From Symsagittifera roscoffensis (taxonomy: Eukaryota; Xenacoelomorpha; Acoela; Convolutidae): a stretch of 64,000 nucleotides of DNA. The stretch spans positions 44,997,346 to 45,061,345 of the forward strand of contig NC_087064.1 of NCBI RefSeq assembly GCF_963678635.1, written 5' to 3'. The notes beneath the pieces were generated by a model that saw only the letters and a list, made by a program, of their open reading frames with translations, did not search any database and had not been told where the DNA came from. How positions within the stretch are numbered: position 1 is the first letter of the stretch; each line of letters opens with the position of its first letter. This document shows positions 1 to 9,524 of the stretch, one piece after another. Both the position numbers and the translations under genes were made by a program.

Positions 1-2143
1 ACCCCTCCGGATTGGGACCCCTCGGAATTAGCAACTATAAGACCCCTCCGGATTCGGACCCCTCCGGTTTTGTGGAAAGTAGACCCCTCCGGATTCGGAC
101 CCCTCTGACTTTGAAAAATTTCGACCCCTCCGGATTGGGAGCCCTTAGCTCTGTCAAAGTAGCTTTTTGTAGTTTTCTTAATTTCAGCTTATACCCCTCC
201 GGATACGTTCTGCGTTGCTTTTATGCTGTTTGAATTAACTGGGAAGGGTATAGGGTCCTTTCCTAGACCCCTCCGGATTGAAGTTAAGGCACTTATTTGA
301 CAATTCACACTAACGGTGAAGGGTCTTATCACTTGCCTAACTTCGACTCTATTATGGTTGTCTTGTGCCTTCAGCCTTCCCTTTTTGTCTAGAACTGTCC
401 TAAGTTACTTAGTTCAATCGCTATCAACTTTTGGTAGGGGTATAAGGGTTTTTCAGAAAAATTTATAAAACGTGAAGGGTGTACCCCTCCGGATTTGTGT
501 AATTTGCTAAAAACAATCTCAAAAAATTTTCTCGCTCGCTTTTCCGAAAAATTTCTGATCCTATTAGTAAGCTCAGCTAATTTCTGATCTATTGGTACCA
601 AGATCAACTCGATATGATCAGTAGTTCCAAATTTATTAACCAAAACGTCTTTTTTCCGAACTCAAAAAATTTTCTCTCTTATAGGTTCCGCCTAACTTTT
701 TCCGCAAATCTGGTCCTTTCGACCTAAAAATTATTGATCCGAGCTCAGAAGGCCTATACTCTTCTAGTTCAATGCAAAAGACCCAATCTAAAACGCTATT
801 GTAGAAAAATTTTGCGAAAAACTATGCTACCTGGACCCCTCCGGATTGATGAATCCACCAAATCAAACACGTTATGTTCGATTTCTCTGCAACCCGGAAG
901 GCTTTCGGGTAGCGGATTTTAAGACTTGTAGATTCACTAGTGGACGTTGTCCGAACAACTATTTTTACTGTCCTACCTCAAAAATTTCAAAAAATTTTCT
1001 AAATTTTTAGTGTTTCTTACTATCAAAAATTGGGAAAATTTGGTTTTTGGTACCAAACTAGTTCCAACCACTTCCGAACTGAAGTTAACCGGTTCTACTT
1101 ATTACAGTAGTGCAGTTACGATGTAACACACTAACTTAGCGCTTTTTTCCGTTTCAAAAAATATCGATATCTCAAAAATCGCGACTTGTGGGGGGATCAA
1201 AATATCGCTATTTTGACCCTAAAAACCGGTCTGTTTTCGTTGTTTTTCACTGAAAAACGATATGTGACTATTAATATAGGCTATATGAATAATAATATTA
1301 GTAATACTATACCCCTCCGGGTTTGTTTATTATCCGAATTAAGGTGCTTAACTCGGATATTCGCAGTTCGGTGAAGGGTCACTACAGTGCAGCACTGTCG
1401 AGCCCCCCACAGATTACTATCTTACTTTTTGTACCAAAAGGGATACAAAACTTGTTAACGATACCCAACAGTCGATTGTTGTTGTCGTTGAGCCCCTTCT
1501 TGTTGCTCCTTGAACTGCTTGCCGGATCGGTCTTCACCCAAGACCCTTCCGAATTGAGCGCAAATCAGCTGACCCTTCCGGATTGAGCGCAATTTATCAT
1601 TAACGTGCTTAAATGCTCAAATAACCCTACAGTACAAGCCTCACAAACGGGCTACAAAATTGATCGTAACGATCCTGACTGATATAAATGCCTGTAACAA
1701 CAATATATCTATCAACAACAAACGGGGGGGTTGAATCACATCTTGTCTGGGGGGATGATTTCTACTGATTTTTTACTTTTTTACTGTTTTTGGTTTTTTC
1801 GGTTATTTTTTATGTTTTTTGTTTTTCTTGGGTACTATACTACTTTTTGTTTGGTTTTGCTGATATCTTTAAGTGTTTTTGGTCACAAACCACTCAGGGG
1901 ATGAGGGGTTCATGATTCCCCCCACCCTTCCTGGTTCGTGAATTTTCGGTCTTAACTAGGTTAAAAAACTATTCACGGTAATCCGGAAGGCTTCCGCGTT
2001 CCGAACTACCCTTCCGCCCCGGCAGTTTAGGCCTATTAAGGGCGTTAATGTGAGCATCCGCTCGGCGCGGAGTGCTCGTTAACGGTTCCGCCGGTCATGA
2101 TGTTATGAAAGAATGACACCCAGGAGCGCCATAAAAACATACA
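1..2143 (-). repeat. 5' leader of a family-B LTR element (coding part lies left of the window)
   Basis: No credible gene is seen. The stretch carries scattered copies of a CCCCTCCGG(ATT) motif (for example near 1, 41, 58, 84, 124, 268, 483, 836 and 1313) and CCCTTCCGG variants near 1543 and 1572. Positions about 400-800 match 63600-64000 in the same orientation, so the window starts and ends inside copies of the same repeat. It abuts a minus-strand LTR at 2144 and contains the same primer-binding-site-like motif as element A, so I read it as the untranslated leader of a minus-strand element. Short open frames here are not supported as genes. Confidence 0.6.
2117..2131 (-). promoter_or_regulatory. 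putative primer-binding site of the family-B element
   Basis: On the minus strand this reads TGGCGCTCCTGGGTG and lies about a dozen bases inside the LTR end at 2144. The same 15-mer follows the left LTR of element A at 6713-6727. It begins with TGG, as expected for pairing with a tRNA CCA end. I could not identify the tRNA. Confidence 0.5.
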
Positions 2144-3376
2144 TGTAACATTCGCCCGGAAGATACATATCGACGGATAACAAAACTAAGTCTTAAGACG
2201 ACTGGCTAGCGTCTAAACAGAGCTTTGCATGTTTTTCACCGTCTCTACCAAGCCAGTACTTTTCGGTGGTCTTTCTTACATCAGGCTGACAAAAACGTTA
2301 CTGTTCTCCGGCTTCGACCAGAACGCTCAAATTAACTGAATTACATGCGAAATTAGTGAGCTCATGGCTGGGTCTCTGTATCCCCAGACCACGAGGTCAC
2401 TCCTAAAAACAGGGCTACTACTTATCATATTACTATTGTTTTTGTTCAGTAGATAAAGATCATCATCTCCATCGAAGATGGATCAACCCTTTCCCCCAAC
2501 TCCTAGCACCTCATCCTTGTCAAAACTAATCAAAATATCAGTTAAATTCAAGTCAGGACATGACAGGATGCTAAAAGTTTATGTGAGTTAATAAAAGTTT
2601 CCGTCCCGAGACCCTTCCGGATTCTTGAATCCGCCGAATCAAGCTCCTTACTCTTGATTTCTTGCTAATCCGGAAGGCTGGTTCTCACCCTTCACCGTTG
2701 TTGGCAACGGCCTTGCAACTATTGTAGCAGCACAATAGTTGCAACTCGGAGCGTTCTCTGCTATTCTGTAGTTCGTTGTCGTTTTCCAATCTCGATTTTC
2801 GTACTGTTCGCAATCGCAGATAAAAGTTGTTCTGTTTTTTACTCGCTTTTTTGTTAAAATGGCCGTTTCAGCATTTCTCAGAAACGTGACGTCATCATTC
2901 GAATTTTTGAAAATTTAAAATACTAGAATATTCTAGCCCTCACCGTTTGGCTAAACGTTCCAATAACGTCGCTAATGCTTCGAAATCATCAACTCGGAAG
3001 GCTTACTGCTCAAAATTCAAATCCTGCATAAATTGCATTTTGGCCATTCTGGTCGAATGTCACAGTTCTCTGCTATTCTGTAGTTTGTTGTCGTTCTCCA
3101 ATCTCGATTTTCGTACTGTTCGCAATCGCAGATAAAAGTTTGTTCTGTTTATCACTCGCTTTTTGTTAAAATGGCCGTTTCAGCATTTCTCAGAAATGTG
3201 ACGTCATCATTCGAATTTTTGAAAATTTAAAATACTAGAATATTCTAGCCCTCACCGTTTGGCTAAACGTTCCAATAACGTCGCTAATCCTTCGAAATCA
3301 TCAACTCGGAAGGCTTACTGCTCAAAATTCGAATCCTGCATAAATTGCATTTTGGCCATTCTGGTCGAATGTCACA
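2144..3376 (-). repeat. family-B LTR (5' LTR of a minus-strand element), internally duplicated
   Basis: The plus-strand ends are TGTAACATTCG and CGAATGTCACA, a near-perfect terminal inverted repeat with canonical TG...CA termini. The body matches the solo LTR at 37164-38122 along its length. The outer 312 bp is present twice (2754-3065 and 3066-3377), and each copy ends in the LTR terminus. The palindrome TGACGTCA (CRE/ATF-type) occurs in both repeat copies. Orientation is inferred from the leader motif on the left side. Confidence 0.7.
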
Positions 3377-3377
3377 A
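2754..3377. repeat. 312-bp direct tandem duplication of the LTR edge
   Basis: Two adjacent units start at TTCTCTGCTATTCTG (2754 and 3066) and end at GAATGTCACA (3064 and 3376). They differ by only a handful of bases. The solo copy of this LTR has a single unit, so the duplication is specific to this copy. Confidence 0.85.
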
Positions 3378-3689
3378 TTTTTTCTGCAAAATTTTTATGC
3401 ATTTTCAAGTTTTTGATTCCCCAAATTGCGCTAAACAACTACCTTTGCTTGGGTAAAACTCCGTTTTCACGGCTTAACTTAAGCTTAAATAAGCCATTGT
3501 AAGCCTACACGGTCACCTTATTAGCTCGAAATTAGACCACAAATCAAAAACTTCAAACTGGTTTTTCTGGAATCTGTTAAAAAGTTTTCAGAATTTTCAA
3601 ATAACCACTGAAAGGGCTTTATTAAGAAAGATCGCTCGACTCATTCCGATGATTATTTGTGGTACCTGATTTTACTTGCAAAAAAAATA
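3377..3689. other. unassigned spacer between two LTRs
   Basis: AT-rich DNA between the family-B LTR and the left LTR of element A. I see no gene and no match elsewhere in the window. It is the best candidate for pre-existing flanking DNA here. Confidence 0.5.
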
Positions 3690-3930
3690 TGTGCCAGTCG
3701 GTCATGTCTGAAAGTTTGACCTTGAGAGACACGAAAATACGTAATTTTGGAGTGAAGTTTTAATTTTCAAAATTTCGAATGCAGCCTGTCATGCTCAGTT
3801 TTCTCGTACCAACTGAAAACAAGAAGTGAAAAATCAGAACATCCGAATTTACAATCGCGGGGAAATACTCAAGAAAAACAGCAGGAAATTGCTATTCGCA
3901 ATTTCCAGATATAAAATAGGACACGAGTAG

Positions 3931-3982
3931 GGGTACAGGACTTTATCCTCCACGGTAATTATCCTCCAGGCGATATCCTCCA
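3931..3982 (+). repeat. left terminal inverted repeat of the MULE
   Basis: Begins GGGTACAGGACTTTATCC and contains three TCCTCCA steps. Its reverse complement recurs at 6010-6061. Confidence 0.85.
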
Positions 3983-4259
3983 TGGCGGATAAAGTCCTCC
4001 GAGGGACTTTATCCGCCAAATGTTGGAGGATAAAGACGCTGAATCTAAAAATCATAGTTTCAGACCACTGAGGGTAACTTTTTAACTAATATTTTTTTGA
4101 AAATAGGTTGTAAAGGCTTTTGTGAGGTGAGTGATCAGAATCTGGTACTAAAATGTCTAAAATGATGAGATTAAGGGATAGAATATATTATCAAATTGGA
4201 ATGTATTAGAAGAAAGTATCGTTAAAACAGAAGAATGAGGGCAATAATCAACAGCAAAA

Positions 4260-5846
4260 TTACAAATTACTCGGACATCCAACAAGCCGTGAGCACCTAC
4301 CATGCATGGTTCCGGCACTGATGTTGCCTTCAATGAAAGCATTCCAAACCTCGAAAAGAAGCTTTTGCTTCTCCACATAGCCTTTTCGGCTCTCCTGTAC
4401 AGACAGGATCCGCAAATTAATTTCAACCAACTGTGCCTCATTGAAAAGAACCTGCACGAGAAAATAAAAATTTACATTCGGGTTCATGGCGCGCTTGTTG
4501 ATGCGGTGGTGCCATGATTCAAGATCATTGTTTGTGCGAGTACCTTTCATGAACTGGCACCAGGTCTCAGGTGGAAACATTTTCGAGTCAATCCACTGCC
4601 TTCGGACGTACTCCATGAACGTTACGAGACGATTGTCGTTGAAGGTCTTTGCCTCTTGATTCAAAAGTTTAAATGCCCGACGTATCAATTCACTGGGAAG
4701 CAACGGTAGAGACAATGCAAAAAGCAATTCTCAAAAGCAATTCTCTTTTTCTTAAATGCCCGGATCAAAGCGCCACTTCGAATTCTCAGTGATGTGCTTA
4801 AAAACCGCTTGTGTCCAATGGAAATAACAGCCTCTAATCGACGTTTGAGGAAAGACTGATTGTATTGCTTTCCAAAGCGCCACTTCAAAATCGCAAACGA
4901 CCTTTTCCACTTTGCATCGTCCAGCGACATCTAATTGTTCTTGCAGTACACTTTTATAATCATTCATGCTTCTTCCTGACATTATTGCAAACAATATAGG
5001 TACATGCTGCCTCTCTTGCGATGCACTATTAGTGACGAACGTGTGAATTGAGAATAGTTGCTTGAATGGCTCCTTAACGACTTTAAACGTTGCATCTATG
5101 AACCACGTTTTCGCATTTTTCAAGTGACTTTTTTGATTTTCTGTTGCAAATAGGAGATGTCGGCGATCGCCTGAACGAATATCACCACGCAAAAAATTAC
5201 TCGGGACGTGGTCAAGTTCTAATTTAAACGTCAGATCAAAAGGATGTTTCGGGCGGTTTTCTTGGCGAACTCGACTAACACATCGCCTGATAGAGTCTTT
5301 CTTAGCAAGTGCTCCAGATGGTGTCTCATCGGCTAAATCAAGAAGAACATCGTCAATTATTGCATTCGTTGATTTGAAAGGCTGCGACTTTGCTAGCTTC
5401 TTAGACTCAAAAGCAATTCTCTTTTTCTTAACTATACCAGGCCTAGCCTCGCATTTATGGTGGCCTAATTTTTGATACTTCCCATCGACCTTCTTAATGG
5501 CGGCGTAGCAGCGAACCTCCTTAGTGCGAACCGTGCATGTCCAAATATTAGACCTCTTATGCGAATAGACATATCCAGTTACTTCTGCTACCAAATTGCC
5601 CTCTTTCTTAGCATGACTAGGAAGGTCAATAAAAACGTCATTCTCTTCGTCGGGTTGAATGGTACTTGGAGTTTCGGGTACTTCAACGTCACTATCAACA
5701 ATTATTGGCGTGGAACTTCTAGGTTCACCCTCAAATTCCTCAAAGTAAACTGTTTCATTGCAGGAAAGCTCGTCTTCAGATGTTCCGAAGTCAACTTGTT
5801 CCATATAATTGGGCTGCCCGTACGCGGAATGATCAGGAAGTTCCAT
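4260..5846 (-). pseudogene. FLYWCH-MULE transposase, interrupted
   Basis: The first open segment (5846-4752, 364 aa) has an acidic N-terminus, a FLYWCH-type zinc finger at about residues 72-132 (WTC, C, then HHKC ligands) and a MULE transposase core. First catalytic Asp: IDATF at residue 251. Second: CDFEVA at residue 319. The conserved CxxH is CYFHW at 340-343. The second segment (4727-4260, 155 aa) lies in the same frame and holds the third acidic residue in NNDLESWHHRINKR. Two stops separate the parts, at a place where 24 bases (4731-4754) are an exact copy of 5407-5430 from inside the same gene. All DDE residues survive, so the break looks recent. Family assignment is firm. Activity of this copy is unlikely. 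Confidence 0.85.
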
Positions 5847-6009
5847 TTATTGTCTGAAATGATCAAATATTGGATATAATCTCATCAAATATTGGATATA
5901 ATCTAATAATTTGACTGAATTTACTAATTGGAGGAAAACATCCAAATTCATAAAATTGGGGGATAAAAATGGAGGAAAAAGTCCCTGTTTGAGAAATGGA
6001 GGATAATGG

Positions 6010-6061
6010 TGGAGGATATCGCCTGGAGGATAATGACCGTGGAGGATAAAGTCCGTTTCCC
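6010..6061 (-). repeat. right terminal inverted repeat of the MULE
   Basis: Read on the minus strand it begins GGGAAACGGACTTTATCC and follows the left repeat with a few mismatches through the TCCTCCA steps. Confidence 0.85.
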
Positions 6062-6712
6062 CTCGAGTAGAGCTGTCTTATCCCGAAATAGGACGAGAGA
6101 TAACAAAAAGAAGAGGGAACAACCATTTGAAACGAACTAGAGTGAGCCTTCAATGGATAGGTGGACAGCTCGAGTGTCCCAATGGTTCACACAAAAACTC
6201 AAATTCTAGAGCCAGAACTTACTTCTGTTACCAAAACTGACCAGTATTAAACTTATCTAGTTATATTATCTAATTCTTGAGTTGCTTACCAATTTAATTA
6301 CTCCTTGTACTCGAGTGCATCAACATGTGAGTCCCTAATTTAAATTTCTCGAGCGTGTTTTATGATTGTTATGTTGAGATAAGGCGAGTTTTAGGTTGAT
6401 CCATCTGAAATGGATCAAAGTTCCACTGAGCAATAAAAAGTAACTTAACGGATTGTTCCGACCCTGTTTTTAACGGCGTTCGTGTATTTTGGGTATATTG
6501 AGACCTAAGTATGGGAACGTTCTTATTTTCTAGAGTGGGGGGATCTTTTGGTAGTAGCCTTTAAGCTGTAACGGGTTCTAGGGCTCCGATCGTTCTTGAG
6601 GTAGAAAAACACAAGAGATAGTGTCCCTGACTCTTGAGCCAATGGTTATAGGGCCTATTTTTCTTAAGCCTCATATGTGACTGAAGTAGGCGACTGTTAC
6701 ATAGTGTTTTTA

Positions 6713-6727
6713 TGGCGCTCCTGGGTG
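6713..6727 (+). promoter_or_regulatory. putative primer-binding site of element A
   Basis: TGGCGCTCCTGGGTG lies 11 nt downstream of the LTR end at 6701 and is identical to the motif at 2117-2131 next to the family-B LTR. The LTR-to-site spacing is larger than the 0-3 nt usual for LTR elements. The priming tRNA was not identified. Confidence 0.5.
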
Positions 6728-7165
6728 TTTTTACGACATCATGACTACGGAGTCGAACCCACTTGACACAGCTCCGGGCTGCATGCCCATTCTAGAGTAC
6801 CGGTGGTACGGTTCAGCGGGAACGTGTAAACCTTCCGGTTGTACCGTGATAGCTTTTTAAGAAAACTTGAGAAAACTTCCTGGTACGCTCTCCGAACGAG
6901 GCCTAGCTAACCGAGTAAAGGGGCGCAACTAGGGAAACAAAAACAAGAAAAAAGTATAGAAAAAGGAACAAAAACCATAAAACGAAAAGACAGTGACTTT
7001 GATACCGGATCATTTGGATCAAACCTTTATATTAATTAAATAGTATACCCATACTGTTTTATAAGACCGATCGTTTCGATCAATTTAGCAATTTAAACCA
7101 GTGACTTCAATAAGGTACCCGGGTGGGGGGCGATGTTAAGGGTTTTCAGATAGATTGCAACCTAG
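6728..7165 (+). other. element A leader, unique part
   Basis: Untranslated leader with no credible gene. A T-arm-like string (reverse complement GGTTCGACTCC) occurs near 6755, but no full tRNA folds around it. Confidence 0.5.
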
Positions 7166-7372
7166 CCGGACCACTAGGAGACTTGACTGGAAGAGGTGAC
7201 CAGTCGAGTGGGAAAGTGGTTCACAAGGATCGAACCGGACCACTAGGAGACTTGACTGGAAAGGGTGACCAGCCGAGTGGGAAAGTGGTTCACAAGGATC
7301 GAACCGGACCACTAGGAGACTTGACTGGAAGAGGTGACCAGCCAAGTGGGAAAGTGGTGCTGCTGTCAAGTG
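7166..7372 (+). repeat. 69-bp tandem repeat, three units
   Basis: Units start with CCGGACCACTAGGAGAC at 7166, 7235 and 7304 and are nearly identical. Because 69 is a multiple of three, a frame of 23-residue repeats stays open across it (7123-7452). I regard that as a by-product of the repeat and not a gene. Confidence 0.85.
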
Positions 7373-8223
7373 CAGAACAGAGACAACCAGCACAGGATCA
7401 CCACAGGAGGACGCACAGGGGTGTTCTCAAGTGGGGCAACGGGTATCGTTAGAATCCACATTACATTATAGGAGATAAGTGTAAAATTGGATAAGCGGAG
7501 TCCCATTGTTTTGAGGAAGTTTTTGCACAAGCAGGCCTGGAAACAGGTCTACGATTTTCTCTCGAGAGGTTTAGCACCCGGCGCTGAATGGATTTTTCGG
7601 CTTAAGAGGGGGGCTAAAGAGGGGGGAGGTTAGAAGGGGGGCTGGTTAAGTTAGAGGTTAGCGGTTATAAATTGTAAAAAGGGGGGACACATTAGAGTAA
7701 CTAATTGTTCGGCATCGTCGAGTTAGTTACATTAGATATTTACACGCGTTGGTTTTAGGAAGCGGATATCCAAAATTAGAATCAGGTTAAGGTAGGTACC
7801 CTGGTCGGATCGGTAGGGGGGAACGGACATAGACAGTTTTTGTGATACCCCATAAGATCGCTAGCAGGGGGGAGGAAAACGCGTGGCAATCGGGTACCAG
7901 ACATTTTTTCGTACAAGATTGACATCAGTCAACCTTGAATTTCAGGAGAATTCACCCATCTGTTTTTGAAATTTTTTCCAGTATAAAATTTTACGTTATG
8001 GTGAAAATTTGTTGTTGGTATTTTAACGAACAGGTGATCACAAAATACCTGCGGGGAATTTAGAGTATCAAATACAGGGGGGTCAGTATTTGGGTTTTGA
8101 CCAGTAGGATAGGGATTTTGGGAATTTTTTTTACTAGAGCTCAAGTGGTGGTAAAAGGTACAGTGGTTCAATAGTCCCTAGAACGAAGAAGAAGATACCC
8201 GATATCCAGACACTCAGTGACGA
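7373..8223 (+). other. element A leader, G-rich stretch without genes
   Basis: Contains repeated GGGGGG runs (around 7607-7690, 7815 and 7868) and no supported reading frame. Probably untranslated leader. Confidence 0.5.
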
Positions 8224-8860
8224 GTCTTGGGACAGTACCGAAGAAGTCTTGGGACATTGCAGTCTGGGGACAGTCTTGGGGCAACACAGTCTTGGGACAG
8301 TCTTGGTACAGTGCAGCCTTGGGACAGTCTTGGACCAGAGCAGTCTTGGTACGAAACAGTCTTGGGACATTGGTCTTGGGACGTTGGTCTTGGGACAGTG
8401 GTCTTGGGACATTGGTCTTGGGACATTGGTCTTGGGACATTGGTTTTGGGACATTAGTCTTGGGCCATTGGTCTTGGGACATTAGTCTTGGGCCATTGGT
8501 CTTGGGACATTAGTCTTGGGACAATAGTCTTGGGACGTTGGTCTTGGGCCATTGGTCTTGGGACAGTGGTCTTGGGACATTGGTCTTGGGACATTAGTCT
8601 TGGGACAGTGGTCTTGGGACATTGATTTTGGGCCATTGGTCTTGGGACATTAGTCTTGGGACAGTGGTCTTGGGACATTAGTCTTGGGCCATTGGTCTTG
8701 GGACATTAGTCTTGGGACAATAGTCTTGGGACGTTGGTCTTGGGCCATTGGTCTTGGGACATTAGTCTTGGGACAGTGGTCTTGGGACGTTGGTCTTGGG
8801 CCATTGGTCTTGGGACATTAGTCTTGGGACACTAGTCTTGGGACGTTGGTCTTGGGACAT
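8224..8860 (+). repeat. 14-bp minisatellite (GTCTTGGGACATTG), about 45 units
   Basis: The core GTCTTGGGAC recurs about every 14 bp for some 640 bp, with small changes in the spacer (CATTG, CATTA, CAGTG, CGTTG, CCATTG). It lies in the leader of element A, upstream of gag. Frames stay open in several phases only because of the repeat. The core is far more conserved than the spacer, as in arrays of protein-binding sites. Confidence 0.9.
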
Positions 8861-9059
8861 AAGTCAGGTTGAAGTAACCAATTGTAAAATCATATTCTCT
8901 ATCCTATCCTAACATATAAAATTTTCAAGAGCTTAAGAAAAGTTGTTTTTAGCAAATCGTCGATTTCTTGTTATAAAATTTTTTGTTGTCAAAAGAGGTT
9001 TTAACCTTTGGGTAGAATTTTGTAGATAAAAATACTGTAAATAGTAACAATTGTAAATA

Positions 9060-9524
9060 ATGAGGCGGAGCAGGGTACCGGTAGCTGAAAAAAGATCTAC
9101 CGAAGCGAAGACAAAGTATAATTCGTCGCTACGTAAGACAACATCGATGGGTCCGAAGGTAACAAAGAAGAACTTTTCAGTTAGTATAGTCAGCACGAGG
9201 AGTACCACGGAGAACAAAGCAAGAGAGGGCATGGGAGGGGAACGAGTAGCACCCACCATTGAGATTGATCTAGAGACACCTGATCAAAGTGTGGACTAAG
9301 CAGGAAAGAAGACGACAGAGTCAACTCCAATGCCGAATGCGGAAGAACCTAACCCGAATCCCATAGAGTTCTCACCGATAGACAACGTGGAAGACACAAC
9401 AGGCAACACGCCAGAAACAGTGAAGGATGAGTCTCAAAAGAGAACGTCTTTTACTGAAAGATTAGCAATGATGGTCGGGATGAGATCGAAGGACGCAGCA
9501 GTGGAGGAGACGAAAGTCGAGTAA
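9060..9524 (+). CDS. N-terminal part of ORF1 (pre-Gag), two in-frame stops
   Basis: An ATG at 9060 opens a frame that continues in phase into Gag, broken only by TAA codons at 9297-9299 and 9522-9524. The encoded segment is basic at the start and Ser/Thr/Glu-rich later, with no recognised domain. The phase agreement over about 540 bp makes it likely that ORF1 begins here and that the stops are later mutations, although readthrough or a start at 9660 (first ATG after the second stop) cannot be excluded. Element B has a 5'-gag segment in the equivalent place (62233-61556) with little similarity. Confidence 0.55.

Larger units (their letters stand above)
3931..6061 (-). mobile_element. MULE DNA transposon nested in the left LTR
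   Basis: Terminal inverted repeats of about 52 bp (3931-3982 and 6010-6061) share the core GGACTTTATCCTCCACGG and differ at few positions. The flanks repeat CGAGTAG exactly (3924-3930 and 6064-6070), and 9 bp with one mismatch, which fits the 8-11 bp target duplications of Mutator-like elements. The sister LTR at about 27780-27810 has the uninterrupted site with one copy of this motif. The element encodes a minus-strand transposase with a FLYWCH finger and MULE catalytic motifs. Confidence 0.88.
3690..6701 (+). repeat. left (5') LTR of element A, split by a MULE
   Basis: LTR sequence occupies 3690-3930 and 6071-6701 (about 872 bp without the insertion and its target duplication). It aligns with the right LTR except for scattered substitutions and one indel near 6580. 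An AATAAA-type polyadenylation signal lies near 6432. The terminal inverted repeat is TGTgcCAGTCG / CGACTGttACA. Confidence 0.85.

Noticed and set aside
4752-5846. Host FLYWCH zinc-finger gene
   Set aside because: It is enclosed by transposon inverted repeats and target duplications and carries MULE catalytic motifs.
6730-6780. tRNA-like T-arm string (GGTTCGACTCC on the minus strand)
   Set aside because: No acceptor, D or anticodon arms could be placed around it.
8134-8678. Several open frames in the CCCAAGAC/GTCTTGGG repeat on both strands
   Set aside because: They are open in many phases at once because the 14-bp repeat lacks stops; composition is pure repeat with no domain.
8224-8860. 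CRISPR-like array
   Set aside because: Spacers are only a few bases long and nearly identical; it is a minisatellite in a eukaryotic retroelement.
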